The notes beneath the pieces were generated by a model. The model did no database searches. It was not told the DNA's origin and saw nothing but the letters and a program-made list of their open reading frames with translations. Both the position numbers and the translations under genes were made by a program. A stretch of 64,000 bases of DNA from RGIG464 sp045643185 (GTDB lineage: Bacteria > Myxococcota_A > Bradymonadia > UBA4248). The stretch lies in assembly GCA_045643185.1 (NCBI GenBank), contig JAZUKH010000279.1, positions 1 to 64,000 of the forward strand, given 5' to 3'. Of the stretch, positions 19,840 through 28,831 are shown in pieces (position 1 is the first letter of the stretch; every line of letters begins with the position of its first letter).

Positions 19840-21066
19840 ATGGTTGCAGCGAAGCATTTGGAAGAACACGATCCCGCATCGGATTTCAAAACCGGTCACA
19901 TTTTTGGTGATCGTTTCAGAGTAGAAAAACTCATTGCCGCAGGCGGCATGGGCTTTGTTTATATGGCTACCGATCTTGAACAACAACAGCCGGTCGCCCT
20001 CAAGATCATGAGAACCTCGCTCCAGCGCGACCCCGTCGCCATTGAGCGTTTTAAACGCGAAGTCCGCACCATTCGCAGACTGATGCACCCCAACACCATC
20101 GAATTGATCGACTACGGTGTCACCGAAGAAGGCTTCATGTTCCTCGTCATGGAATGGCTTCATGGCAAGGATCTGCGTGAGATCATGCGCATCAAGCGCC
20201 GTCTTTCAGCCATCACGGCGACCCGCGTCGCGCTTCAGGTTGCCTGGAGCCTTTCTGAAGCTCACATGAAAGGCATCATTCACCGCGATCTCAAGCCCGA
20301 AAACATCTTTATCATGCACAACCCCGGCCCGCATCTTCGCATCAAAGTCGTGGATTTCGGCCTCGCCAAGGTCGTGAGCGGCCCCGAAAGCGGTGAACAG
20401 ATCACCCGCGGTGGCGTCGTCTGCGGCACCCCGGAATACATGAGCCCCGAACAGGCAAAAGGTGAAAAACTCGACGGCCGAAGCGACGTTTACGCACTCG
20501 GCTGCGTGATGTACGCCATGCTCGAAGGCGACGCGCCTTTCCGTGGCAAAAAAGCCCTCGACGTCGCCATGATGCACATCAATCAACCCTTCCCACAGAT
20601 GAGCGAAAGCATTCCCGCCCAGCTGCGCGGCATCATCATGAAATGCGTCGAAAAGAAAGCCTCGGCACGCTACCAGAACGTCAACGAACTCGCCGCTGCG
20701 CTCGAAGCCTTCCTCGATCCCATTGAATGCCGTAAACGCGAAACCACCGACGTCTGGAACATCCGTCGCTCCACGCCACCCAGCGAAGCCGATCCCCGCA
20801 CGGCAGCCATCGCCGAAGCCGTCGTCGAAAGCCAGCCCACCAACATGGCCATCCGACCCACACAAAATACGCCTTCTGGCGAAGTCCGCGTCGTCAAACG
20901 CGCCCGTTCAAGCCAGTCCTCACACTACCCAAGAAAACCGCTCAACAGCCAGTGCGTAAGACTCAAAACTGCGCCTTCGCTCGTCTCGCATTCCAAAGCC
21001 TTCAAAGTCGAGCAGGTCGTCAAAAAAGAGAGCTTCTTCAAACGCTGCCTCGATAAAATTCTTTAG
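19840..21066 (+). CDS. eukaryotic-like Ser/Thr protein kinase
   Basis: Cytoplasmic protein kinase of 408 residues. The complete Hanks set is visible: Gly loop AAGGMGFVY near 33-41, VALKIM with the ATP-anchoring Lys near 56, catalytic HRDLKPEN near 148-155, DFG near 171, and GTPEYMSPEQ near 198. The last 110 residues are basic, Pro/Ser-rich and probably disordered, with no transmembrane segment or sensor domain, unlike PASTA kinases. GAGGTG precedes the ATG. It stands alone between an FG-GAP lipoprotein and a repeat; targets are unknown. Such kinases are abundant in Myxococcota-type genomes. Confidence 0.93.
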   Translation: MVAAKHLEEHDPASDFKTGHIFGDRFRVEKLIAAGGMGFVYMATDLEQQQPVALKIMRTSLQRDPVAIERFKREVRTIRRLMHPNTIELIDYGVTEEGFMFLVMEWLHGKDLREIMRIKRRLSAITATRVALQVAWSLSEAHMKGIIHRDLKPENIFIMHNPGPHLRIKVVDFGLAKVVSGPESGEQITRGGVVCGTPEYMSPEQAKGEKLDGRSDVYALGCVMYAMLEGDAPFRGKKALDVAMMHINQPFPQMSESIPAQLRGIIMKCVEKKASARYQNVNELAAALEAFLDPIECRKRETTDVWNIRRSTPPSEADPRTAAIAEAVVESQPTNMAIRPTQNTPSGEVRVVKRARSSQSSHYPRKPLNSQCVRLKTAPSLVSHSKAFKVEQVVKKESFFKRCLDKIL

Positions 21067-21081
21067 TGCACGCTTTATTTT

Positions 21082-21175
21082 GGGCGGGGGAAGTCTCCCC
21101 CTACGCCGCTATTGGCGGCGAAATCGCTCGCCAATACGCGTCTACCCCCTCGCCTGACAGGGCCCAAAACACGTC
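21082..21175 (-). repeat. composite REP-like palindrome, copy R5
   Basis: On the minus strand: GGCGAGGGGGTAG, a bulged hairpin with TATTGGCG/CGCCAATA stems, then a GTAGGGGGAGACTTCCCCC hairpin. The outermost bases also pair (TTTTGGGC with GCCCAAAA). Confidence 0.82.
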
Positions 21176-21203
21176 AATTCATGCGTCTATAGGACGCATT
21201 TCG

Positions 21204-21232
21204 AAGCGCCGTCTCAAAACGGCGCTTTTTTT
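21204..21232 (+). terminator. intrinsic terminator before thiL
   Basis: 9-bp stem AAGCGCCGT/ACGGCGCTT, 6-base loop, T7 tail. Together with repeat R5 it separates the kinase from thiL. Confidence 0.88.
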
Positions 21233-21264
21233 ATCCCCGTCACAAGCCATTCGCGATACACACC

Positions 21265-22269
21265 ATGTTTACAGAATCGCAAGTCATTCAAACCATTCAC
21301 GAGCTTTTTCCAACGCGCCCTGAGATCACGCCGCTCGGTATCGGCGACGACTGTGCCCAACTCGCCCACCCCGGCGCCCTCGTGACGACCGACGCAAGCG
21401 TCGAAGGCGTCCATTTCGACCTGGCTTACGTCTCGCTCGCCGAAGCCGCTTACCGATGCCTCGCTTCAAACCTGAGTGACATCGCCGCCATGGGGGCTTA
21501 CACCACTGGCTGGACGCTCGCACTCGGCCTAAAACCAAGCTTCGACTTTAAAGACATCGTCGACGCGATACACGCGCTTAAACAATGCCTGCTTGACCAC
21601 CAGCTGCCAGACGCGTGGCTCGTTGGCGGCGACGTTGTTTGCGCACCAAACGCGATTTTTTCCATCACCGCATGGGGCGAATGCCGGGCAAACGAAAAAA
21701 CTTGGTCATGCATCACCCGGTCAGGCGCCAAAGTGGGTGACAATATCGCTGTCTTTGGCTGGCCTGGCCGCGCCGCTGTCGGACTCAAATGCCTCATGAC
21801 GACCAACCGGGCACAATGCCTCGATTTGCCAACAACACAGGCCTTTTTACACCCCAGGGCGCTCACCCAACTCGGCCCCGCGCTTGCCCAGGCTGGCCTC
21901 GTCTCTGCCATGATGGACACTTCGGACGGCGTCTACACCGATCTGCCACGTCTCATCGCGCAAAGTCACGTCGGCGCGATCGTCGACATCGACGCGTTTC
22001 AAAACGATGACGCCATTCAAGACGCCCTCAAACAACTCGATGTCAACGCGCCCAATCAGGATCTTTCACAGATCTTCGGCGGCGAAGACTACGGTCTGCT
22101 CGCCACTCTCCCGCCAAACAAAGTTGATTGGGCCCGCAAATTGGCGTATTCTAACAACGTTCCCATGACCCTCATCGGTGTGATCACCGATTCAAAGGAA
22201 CTTATATGGCGACAGAATAAAATGCAGATTCGCCTAAAAGACCAAAGTTTCAAGCATTTTTCTGGTTAA
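21265..22269 (+). CDS. thiL: thiamine-monophosphate kinase
   Basis: Phosphorylates thiamine monophosphate to the cofactor thiamine diphosphate. The 334 residues include the PurM-like N-terminal signature PLGIGDDCAQL, TTDASVEGVHFDL near 46-58, NLSDIAAMGA, and in the second domain MDTSDGVYTDLPRL near 217-230 and IFGGEDYGLLATLP near 270. The start lacks a strong ribosome site but matches the family N-terminus. A methyltransferase-like gene starts 15 bases after the stop. No other thi gene is in the window. Confidence 0.94.
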   Translation: MFTESQVIQTIHELFPTRPEITPLGIGDDCAQLAHPGALVTTDASVEGVHFDLAYVSLAEAAYRCLASNLSDIAAMGAYTTGWTLALGLKPSFDFKDIVDAIHALKQCLLDHQLPDAWLVGGDVVCAPNAIFSITAWGECRANEKTWSCITRSGAKVGDNIAVFGWPGRAAVGLKCLMTTNRAQCLDLPTTQAFLHPRALTQLGPALAQAGLVSAMMDTSDGVYTDLPRLIAQSHVGAIVDIDAFQNDDAIQDALKQLDVNAPNQDLSQIFGGEDYGLLATLPPNKVDWARKLAYSNNVPMTLIGVITDSKELIWRQNKMQIRLKDQSFKHFSG

Positions 22270-22284
22270 ACAGGTCAAACGACG

Positions 22285-23121
22285 ATGATGAAAGACAAAC
22301 AAACGCAACAAGCCGAACGCACCGCGAGACAACAGGCGATCAACGCAAAATTCGTTGACCCGTATTGGTCAAAAAACGTCGACATTCCACTCATGGAAAT
22401 GAGTATGATGATGCCGATATCGCAAACGCCCATCGTTTTGTTGCCCGAAATGCGCTACGTGTCGCTCATGCGCATGGTGCTTGAGATCTTTCCAAAAGTC
22501 GGCAAGATGATGATCGTCGACTCGGCCAACACACGCTTCGAGCAATTTCGAAACATTTTTACCGAAACTGGCCCAAGTCTCTATTATTCTGCCCAGAATT
22601 TGAACGCCCTCAACTACACGGACGATGTGTTCAACAACGTCATCAGTGAGATCAGTCTGCCCACGCTAGCTTCCTTTGAGACGATCTTGCCCGAATACAG
22701 CCGCGTTTTAAGAAAAGATGGCCGTATGGTCCTGGGAGTCCCACTCGTGGGAACGTTCCCAGCTTTTTTTGATATTCTGAACGAAAGTCTTCTTAAGCTA
22801 TCGCCCAGAGATGCCAAACCGCTCGAAATTCAAAAAAAAATGACTGTCGAACACGTCAAAAGTGTGCTCGAGCGCTCCAAATTGCATCTCGATGGTTGCG
22901 ACGTCACGACGTTTGAACTCAAATTCCAAACCATAGAACAACTCCTGTTCTCAACCTTCGTCGAAACGTGCTTTCTTAGCTACTGCATCACGTTTCCTTT
23001 GGAATACGCCGACACGCGTCAGCTCCTCATGCTCACTTTACGCGCTTTTCATCACTATTTTCAGGGTGAAGAGATCACGTTTCCCGTCAAAATGGGACTC
23101 TTTGCCGCAACCAAAAATTAA
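22285..23121 (+). CDS. methyltransferase-like protein with degenerate SAM motif
   Basis: 278 residues resembling a class I SAM methyltransferase of the Methyltransf_11 group: LNYTDDVFNNVISEISLPTL near 112-130 and YSRVLRKDGRMVLGVPLVG near 142-160 match motifs II-III. The glycine-rich motif I is not visible; the expected place has GKMMIVDSAN near 74-83, with no GxGxG. SAM binding is therefore doubtful. It is probably in an operon with thiL (15-base gap) and rlmI (42-base gap). It could be a catalytically dead or strongly diverged enzyme. Confidence 0.65.
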   Translation: MMKDKQTQQAERTARQQAINAKFVDPYWSKNVDIPLMEMSMMMPISQTPIVLLPEMRYVSLMRMVLEIFPKVGKMMIVDSANTRFEQFRNIFTETGPSLYYSAQNLNALNYTDDVFNNVISEISLPTLASFETILPEYSRVLRKDGRMVLGVPLVGTFPAFFDILNESLLKLSPRDAKPLEIQKKMTVEHVKSVLERSKLHLDGCDVTTFELKFQTIEQLLFSTFVETCFLSYCITFPLEYADTRQLLMLTLRAFHHYFQGEEITFPVKMGLFAATKN

Positions 23122-23163
23122 GTTGCGGCAGATCCACGTCTTTCAACCTGCAGAGACCCGATC

Positions 23164-24408
23164 ATGCAAAAACCCAATATCGTCAAATTACACATTGATG
23201 AGCGCACCGAATTCCGCATTCGCCGCGAAGCGCCATGGATCTTCAACAAATTCGCAGATTTTGGCAAAGAGACACCGAACAACGGCGACCTCGTCGCGAT
23301 TTACAACAAACGCAACTGCCTGATCGGCATGGGACTCTACGATGCGTACAGCCCGATCTCGGTAAGGATGTTGGCAAAAAACGCTAATTTTTCATGCGAA
23401 TATTTTGCCGATTGCCTGACCCAGGCATTGGAACGACGCGCCGACGCCGAGATCGCCACTCGCCAAACAACGGGACTGCGCCTGTTGAGCGGCGAAAGTG
23501 AGGGCCTGCCGGGACTCGTCCTGGATGCTTATGATCAGACCTGGGTCCTAAAAGTCTACACGGCTGTTTGGGTGCCGTACCTTCACGATCTGATCGACGT
23601 CATTCGATCACTTTGTTTCACTGACAAATTTCCGGTGCCCGGAGCCTATACCCATCAGCCGACGCGCCTGGTCCTGCGTTTTGGACACGACATTATCGAT
23701 CACTTCCAAAAGGCCGGCTTTGGCGAGTCGTCCGTCGTGATCGGCAATGACCAGCAACCTTACGCAGATTTTCTCGAGAATGGTGCCACGTTCCGCGCCC
23801 AAGTCTTTCATGGTCAAAAAACGGGATTCTTTCTTGACCACCGCAATCACCGCACGTTGATACGCAGTCTTTCAGCTGGCAAAAAAGTTCTCGATCTTTG
23901 TTGCTACACAGGCGGATTTTCGATCAACGCTGCCCTTGGCGGTGCCACAGGCGTTTGGAGCCTTGACATGGATCGCCGCGCCCTCGAACTCGTTCAACAG
24001 CATTACGAATTGAATGCCAACAACGCAGGCATTGCGAATTGCGAACACGTGCCAGTGCGTGCAAATATGTTTGAATGGCTCGACCGGGCTCGCCAACGCA
24101 CGACGCGCTTCGACCTGATCGTCGCCGATCCACCCAGTTTTGCCTCTTCTCAGGCGCAGATACCCAATGCCGAAAAATCCTACATTCGGCTGTTCTCACA
24201 GGCGGCTCAGCTGCTATCACCACATGGTCAGCTCCTCTGCTGCTCCTGCTCCTCGCACATCGGCGCCGAAAAGTTTGCAGACATCGTCGAAAAGGCACTC
24301 AAACACAGAACGATCAGTGCCATCGACTACACAGGGCTACCCGCCGACCACATCGCAAATTTCCCAGAAGCACGTTATCTCAAAGCCTGGCTAGTCACTG
24401 TCAAATAA
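23164..24408 (+). CDS. rlmI: RlmI-like rRNA (cytosine-C5) methyltransferase
   Basis: SAM-dependent methyltransferase of the RlmI family, which makes m5C in 23S rRNA in E. coli. The 414 residues show a PUA domain (about 5-85), an RLLSGESEGLPGLVLDAY linker, and the catalytic domain with GFFLDHRNHR, VLDLCCYTGGFSINAALGGA (SAM motif I), ADPPSFA near 320 and the catalytic-type CSCSSHI near 360. This is the canonical architecture, in contrast to the fused methyltransferase at 6244. The exact target base is inferred from family. Confidence 0.9.
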   Translation: MQKPNIVKLHIDERTEFRIRREAPWIFNKFADFGKETPNNGDLVAIYNKRNCLIGMGLYDAYSPISVRMLAKNANFSCEYFADCLTQALERRADAEIATRQTTGLRLLSGESEGLPGLVLDAYDQTWVLKVYTAVWVPYLHDLIDVIRSLCFTDKFPVPGAYTHQPTRLVLRFGHDIIDHFQKAGFGESSVVIGNDQQPYADFLENGATFRAQVFHGQKTGFFLDHRNHRTLIRSLSAGKKVLDLCCYTGGFSINAALGGATGVWSLDMDRRALELVQQHYELNANNAGIANCEHVPVRANMFEWLDRARQRTTRFDLIVADPPSFASSQAQIPNAEKSYIRLFSQAAQLLSPHGQLLCCSCSSHIGAEKFADIVEKALKHRTISAIDYTGLPADHIANFPEARYLKAWLVTVK

Positions 24409-24544
24409 ACCGCCGCTTGGCAGAACGCGATTTGTCCGCTATAACGTCATTTTTGACCACGGCACTTTGAAAGCATTGATTTTCTAGCCCAAAAGGGCGA
24501 AACTTGCCGATACCATATCCACTCATTTCACACATATATTCATC

Positions 24545-25009
24545 ATGAAACCATCGCTCGAAGGCGTAAAAATTATCGCCAAAAATAAAAAAGCCTACTT
24601 CGATTACATCATCGAAGACAAATTTGAGGCTGGTATTTCGCTCGTCGGCAGCGAAGTAAAGAGCATTCGCGCCGGTCATATCTCGCTCGGGGATGCGTTC
24701 GCCAAGTTTTCAGACGACCGAAATCCAGAACTCTACATGATCAACGCGCATATTGCAGAATACGCCTGGGCAAATCGAAATAACCACGACCCGCTCAGAC
24801 CACGAAAACTGCTCATGCACAAACGTGAACTTGCAAAAATTTCGCAAGCGCTCGAACGACAAGGACTTACGCTCATTCCCCTCGCCGTCTATCTCAAAAA
24901 CGGACGCATCAAAATTGAGCTCGGCCTGGGCAAAGGCAAGAAAAACTACGACAAGCGCGAATCGCTAAAACAAAAAACCGCGCAAAGGGACATGGAACGT
25001 GGAGATTAA
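24545..25009 (+). CDS. smpB: SsrA-binding protein
   Basis: Binds tmRNA and delivers it to stalled ribosomes for trans-translation. The 154 residues include the family signatures NKKAYFDYIIEDKFEAGISL, GSEVKSIRAGHISLGDAF and a C-terminal tail GLGKGKKNYDKRESLK that enters the ribosome. Its 3' end overlaps the next gene by 11 bases. No ssrA gene is adjacent or found in the window. The Shine-Dalgarno is weak, but the start fits the family. Confidence 0.96.
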   Translation: MKPSLEGVKIIAKNKKAYFDYIIEDKFEAGISLVGSEVKSIRAGHISLGDAFAKFSDDRNPELYMINAHIAEYAWANRNNHDPLRPRKLLMHKRELAKISQALERQGLTLIPLAVYLKNGRIKIELGLGKGKKNYDKRESLKQKTAQRDMERGD

Positions 25010-25280
25010 ACTTTCCAGAACAGAAGTACAGACCATCTCTGTACAGACCAGAAAACGTATGTTGGGACGCGTACGCTGGTACGATACTGCCCTGTGCTAC
25101 GGTTTTTTGCGTTCAGATGACGGTTCAGGCGAAGACATCTTCTTCCACAAAAGTGGCATTCAAGTGCCACACATTCGCACGCTCCGACCGGGGCAACGCG
25201 TCCTCTTTGACTATTGCGCCACGCCAAGAGGAAAATTTGGTATGAACATCATTCCGATCCTCGAAGACGAGCAAAAATAG
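24999..25280 (+). CDS. cold-shock domain protein
   Basis: Small nucleic-acid-binding OB-fold protein. LGRVRWYDTALCYGFLRSDD with EDIFFHKSGI and GQRVLFDY follow the CspA pattern, with RNP1-like CYGFL and RNP2-like DIFFH; Tyr replaces the usual Gly-Phe. The GTG at 24999, overlapping smpB and preceded by AAAGGGA, gives 93 residues. ATG 25059 would give a standard-size 73-residue protein but has no ribosome site. Translational coupling to smpB favours the GTG. The N-terminal 20-residue extension is then unusual. Confidence 0.82.
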   Translation: MEIKLSRTEVQTISVQTRKRMLGRVRWYDTALCYGFLRSDDGSGEDIFFHKSGIQVPHIRTLRPGQRVLFDYCATPRGKFGMNIIPILEDEQK

Positions 25281-25298
25281 TCTGACCAACCTCTTTTC

Positions 25299-26792
25299 AT
25301 GTTCACAACCAATCTTTTGTTGACCTTGCTCTTTTTGGCAGTCACGCTCGGTGTGTTTTATGTCGTGCCTGCCTCCAGAAGGTGGATGGTTCTGCTTACG
25401 GCAAGCGTGATTTTTTACGCATCAGCACATCCATACCTGCTTTGGCTCGTCGTCGCAACCGTCACATGGACCTGGTTTGTCGGCCTCAAACTCACAGCCG
25501 CTTCACAAGGCGCTTCGCGCAAATCCTGGCTCGTCGCAGGCATCCTGCCCATCGTACTCGTGCTTGGCGTCTTCAAATACTTCAACTTTTTTAGCACTTC
25601 CATCGCCGAACTGCTCAACCAATTTGGACTTGCCGCCGACCCGCTCACGCTCCAGCTCGTGCTGCCACTCGGCCTCTCATACTACTCGTTCAAGCTCATC
25701 AGCTACCTCGTCGATCTCTACCGCACAAAACGTGAAGCAGAATGCCATCTGGGCTATTTTGCAACCTACACACTCTATTTTCCACAGATCCTGTGTGGTC
25801 CCATTGAGCGTTCCACCACGTTTCTTTCTCAACTTCACGCTGGACCAGTTTTTGACCAGACACGTTTCGCCATAGGCATTCAACGCATCATCCTCGGTCT
25901 GTTCAAAAAAGTCGTCATCGCAAACAGCCTAATTTTGTATGTCGACAAAGTCTTTGCTGCACCTCAACAATTTCCAGGGCTCGCCCTTTGGACTGCTGCT
26001 TTTTTGTATTCCGTACGAATTTATTGTGATTTCTCTGGCTATTCAGACATCGCCGTCGGCATGAGTCAGATGTTCGGCCTTGATTGTCCCAATAACTTCA
26101 ATTGCCCGTATTTGGCTCGCAATAACCGCGACTTCTGGAACCGCTGGCATATTTCTCTTTCGACCTGGCTGCGTGACTACATTTATATTCCGTTGGGCGG
26201 CAACCGCGTAGGCGCCTGGCGACACCGTCTGAACATTCTCATCACATTTTTTGTGAGCGGTCTTTGGCACGGTGCCAACTGGACTTTCGTGTGTTGGGGA
26301 CTCATTCATGGCGTCTGGAACATGCTGACGCCCAAAACCAAACGAGCCACAACAAACACGCCAGCTTCCAATCAGACAACACAACCAGCTACCACCACAC
26401 GCCGTTTTACGTCCACCCTGGTTTTGATCTGTCAGACTTTGTTAACCTTTGCTGGTGTGACGGCTGCCTGGATCTTCTTTCGATCACCCAGTTTAGGTGC
26501 CGCATGCGACTATTTTGCCCGTATGTTCACGGCTTTTTCGCTCACACCACAGGCATTGGCACTCGCCATTTTGCCCTTTACCGGCGATAACACATGTCTC
26601 ATACATTTTTTGGCGTCGATGGGCTTCATTCTTTTCCTCTTCATCTATGAATGTCGACAAACTTATGCGCGTCATTCAATACAGAACGATGACAAGCCGG
26701 TGCTGTCCATGCCTGTTTTTACCATGATGCTTGTGGCCATCCTCATGTTTGGTGCCTTCGGTCAATCCAGTTTTATGTATGCCAACTACTAA
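25299..26792 (+). CDS. MBOAT-family O-acyltransferase (AlgI/DltB-like)
   Basis: Polytopic inner-membrane O-acyltransferase of 497 residues, probably moving acetyl or acyl groups across the membrane to an extracytoplasmic glycan. About eleven hydrophobic segments are visible. The AlgI signatures are CDFSGYSDIAVGMSQMFG near 247-264, NRWHISLSTWLRDYIYIPLGG near 285-305 and the catalytic His in SGLWHGANWTF near 323. A long Thr-rich loop lies at about 345-375. The next gene, 9 bases on, encodes an SGNH-like exported protein, the usual partner of such enzymes in AlgI/AlgJ-type pairs. The acceptor polymer is unknown. Confidence 0.9.
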   Translation: MFTTNLLLTLLFLAVTLGVFYVVPASRRWMVLLTASVIFYASAHPYLLWLVVATVTWTWFVGLKLTAASQGASRKSWLVAGILPIVLVLGVFKYFNFFSTSIAELLNQFGLAADPLTLQLVLPLGLSYYSFKLISYLVDLYRTKREAECHLGYFATYTLYFPQILCGPIERSTTFLSQLHAGPVFDQTRFAIGIQRIILGLFKKVVIANSLILYVDKVFAAPQQFPGLALWTAAFLYSVRIYCDFSGYSDIAVGMSQMFGLDCPNNFNCPYLARNNRDFWNRWHISLSTWLRDYIYIPLGGNRVGAWRHRLNILITFFVSGLWHGANWTFVCWGLIHGVWNMLTPKTKRATTNTPASNQTTQPATTTRRFTSTLVLICQTLLTFAGVTAAWIFFRSPSLGAACDYFARMFTAFSLTPQALALAILPFTGDNTCLIHFLASMGFILFLFIYECRQTYARHSIQNDDKPVLSMPVFTMMLVAILMFGAFGQSSFMYANY

Positions 26793-26801
26793 CGCCCTGC
26801 C

Positions 26802-27752
26802 ATGAATCTCCTTAAACGATATCTCATCCTCATCGCAGTCGCCTTCGTTCTCGTCGTTCTGCTTAGCCTGGTCAAAAACGAGTTTGCTCGACATTTACCC
26901 GGCTACGACACCGGACTGCCTGCCGTTGAAAGGGAATCGGCATCCAACCAGCTAGATGCTCTATTCATGGGATCCTCGACATTCAAACGCGGTCTGGACA
27001 TGACGCAATTCGACCAGGCCGGACGAAACGGGGCGTTTTTAGTGGCCTACAATGGCAATCAACCCTTCACGATGCAGATGGCCTTGTCCGAATTGTGGTC
27101 ACATGGTGTGCGTCCCAAACGCCTGTACGTGGATTTTTACCCCTACCTTGTGGCCGCCAACCCCAAACTGAGTGACGCGCGTCTTCTGGTTGAGACCGAC
27201 ACAGCCTTCAAATGGTCTTTATGGCGACGCCTGTGCGAAGCGGATGCCTGTGACGCCACGACGTTTCACGAAACATTCGTCACCTCAAACAACGTACTGA
27301 TCCTGTTTTGGCCGCTCTACCGTTGGATGAATCGAGAAAAAACGTATCGAGGCGCATCACGGGTTCCCATGCCAGGTTCGACGACTGACCAGTTGAATAC
27401 CAAACCGCTTTTTGGACAGCGCGACGGGCTTCAAAGCATTCAGTTGACAGCCCTGCAACGCCTGACCGAAGAGGCCAAATCGCTGGGCATCGAGGTTTAC
27501 TTCGTCGAAACACCCAAATACACGCGCCTCCAAAACGACCATACCTATCAGACCTATTTGCAAGCCATGATCGATGCAGCATTGACCTATTTGCCGCGCG
27601 AAAATTTGATCTTGGCGAGCGACCTGACATTTGACCAAAGCGAACCGACGTATTTTAATGATCTGGTACACCTTTCTACAACCGGCGCAAAAGCCTTCAC
27701 AACAGAGCTGATTCGTGCAATCGAACGTGTCGATAAAAAATCAAAAAAATAG
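26802..27752 (+). CDS. membrane-anchored SGNH-hydrolase-like protein
   Basis: 316 residues with one N-terminal membrane anchor (about 7-24) and an outward-facing domain. ALFMGSSTFKRGLD near 49-62 carries a candidate Ser nucleophile, and DLVHLSTTGAKAF near 286-298 carries the Asp-x-x-His pair of SGNH/AlgJ-like acyltransferases. It lies 9 bases after the MBOAT gene, so the pair probably completes acyl transfer to a surface glycan. Substrate unknown. Confidence 0.8.
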   Translation: MNLLKRYLILIAVAFVLVVLLSLVKNEFARHLPGYDTGLPAVERESASNQLDALFMGSSTFKRGLDMTQFDQAGRNGAFLVAYNGNQPFTMQMALSELWSHGVRPKRLYVDFYPYLVAANPKLSDARLLVETDTAFKWSLWRRLCEADACDATTFHETFVTSNNVLILFWPLYRWMNREKTYRGASRVPMPGSTTDQLNTKPLFGQRDGLQSIQLTALQRLTEEAKSLGIEVYFVETPKYTRLQNDHTYQTYLQAMIDAALTYLPRENLILASDLTFDQSEPTYFNDLVHLSTTGAKAFTTELIRAIERVDKKSKK

Positions 27753-27753
27753 C

Positions 27754-27782
27754 TTGCAAGCCTGTGGATAACTCGTTAAAAG
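27754..27782 (+). promoter_or_regulatory. candidate sigma70-type promoter of rplC
   Basis: TTGCAA (27754-27759), 17-base spacer, TAAAAG (27777-27782). It lies at the end of the preceding gene and about 120 bases before rplC, leaving room for a leader. The -10 is imperfect. Confidence 0.4.
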
Positions 27783-27902
27783 TGGCGCGCTTTTGCGCAT
27801 GGTGTGCAAATGCGATTGATTTTAATCCGGCAGGAAAAGGCCGGGTGGGATGGCGGCAACAGGCAATGGTGCCTTGATGTTACGGTCCCTGGAGGAAAAA
27901 CG

Positions 27903-28577
27903 ATGAAAGCAATTCTTGGTCGCAAAATTGGTATGACACAGATCTTCACGGCGGATGGCGAAAGCGTTCCTGTGACGGTCGTTAAATGTGGTCCCTGCAA
28001 AGTTATCCGCAAAAAAACTGTGGATGGCAAAGACGGCTATGCTGCACTCGTCGTGGGCTTTGAAGAAGCCCGTAGTGCTGAAGTAAACGGCGAAACCGTT
28101 TACAAAATGAACAAAGCTGAACTCGGCGTTTTCACGAAAGCCGGTGTTGAGCCCATGAAATCCGTTCACGAAATCCGCCTCGACAGCGCTGAAATCGACA
28201 AATACGAAGTCGGTCAGGAACTCCGCGCTGATCTCTTCGTCGCCAACGAATATGTTGACGTCATGGGAACGAGCAAAGGCTCCGGTTTCACGGGTGTCAT
28301 GAAACGTCACAACTTCGCTGGTGCCAAACGTTCACACGGTGCCCACGAATATATGCGTCACGGCGGCTCAATCGGTACGACCTCTACGCCAGGTCGTGTT
28401 CTCAAAAACCGCAAAATGGCTGGTCAGGATGGCAACGCTCGCGTCACCGTCCAGAACCTCAAAGTCTTCAGCGTTGACGCTGATCAGAACCTCATCCTCG
28501 TCCGTGGTTCCATCCCTGGTGCTAACGGCTCCGTCGTTACGGTTCAGAAATCCGTCAAAAAAGGCATGAGCTGCTAA
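27903..28577 (+). CDS. rplC: 50S ribosomal protein L3
   Basis: Early-assembly large-subunit protein, 224 residues, full length. MKAILGRKIGMTQIF, GTSKGSGFTGVMKRHNF and the peptidyl-transferase loop region SIGTTSTPGRVLKNRKMAG are all present. I chose ATG 27903, preceded by GGAGG at 6 bases; earlier in-frame codons have no support. Normally this gene sits second in the S10 operon between rpsJ and rplD. Here it stands alone, after an acyl-transfer gene and followed by its own terminator. Confidence 0.97.
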   Translation: MKAILGRKIGMTQIFTADGESVPVTVVKCGPCKVIRKKTVDGKDGYAALVVGFEEARSAEVNGETVYKMNKAELGVFTKAGVEPMKSVHEIRLDSAEIDKYEVGQELRADLFVANEYVDVMGTSKGSGFTGVMKRHNFAGAKRSHGAHEYMRHGGSIGTTSTPGRVLKNRKMAGQDGNARVTVQNLKVFSVDADQNLILVRGSIPGANGSVVTVQKSVKKGMSC

Positions 28578-28600
28578 TCGCTCTCTGCTGGAAAGCACTT

Positions 28601-28629
28601 AAAGCCCGCGTTCATCGCGGGCTTTTTTC
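28601..28629 (+). terminator. intrinsic terminator of rplC
   Basis: 10-bp stem AAAGCCCGCG/CGCGGGCTTT with a 5-base loop and a T6 run, 24 bases after the rplC stop. It shows that rplC is the last gene of its transcript. Confidence 0.93.
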
Positions 28630-28663
28630 GTTTTTCTCGCTACAGTTCAACCGGTTGTTGATT

Positions 28664-28722
28664 GTCTGGTCAGAAATTCAAAATCTCAGCCGTAGCGAAG
28701 CCGAAGGCAAGCAGGCTGAGAT
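28664..28722 (+). repeat. 59-bp dispersed repeat, copy 1
   Basis: Begins GTCTGGTCAGAAATTC and contains a 9-bp inverted repeat ATCTCAGCC...GGCTGAGAT enclosing GTAGCGAAGCCGAAGGC. A second copy at 34248-34307 differs at three positions. Confidence 0.85.
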
Positions 28723-28756
28723 GTAACCTTTTCTCGCATGAAATACCTTTGCACCG

Positions 28757-28786
28757 TTGCACACCACGTCACGTTAAGCGTATAAT
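28757..28786 (+). promoter_or_regulatory. sigma70-type promoter of the PDZ/NtrC-like gene
   Basis: TTGCAC (28757-28762), 18-base spacer, perfect TATAAT (28781-28786), 45 bases before the TTG start at 28832. This is the clearest promoter in the window. Confidence 0.75.
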
Positions 28787-28831
28787 GTCGCGTCACTTTT
28801 GGCATGAGCGTTTTAATATAGGGATCTTCCA

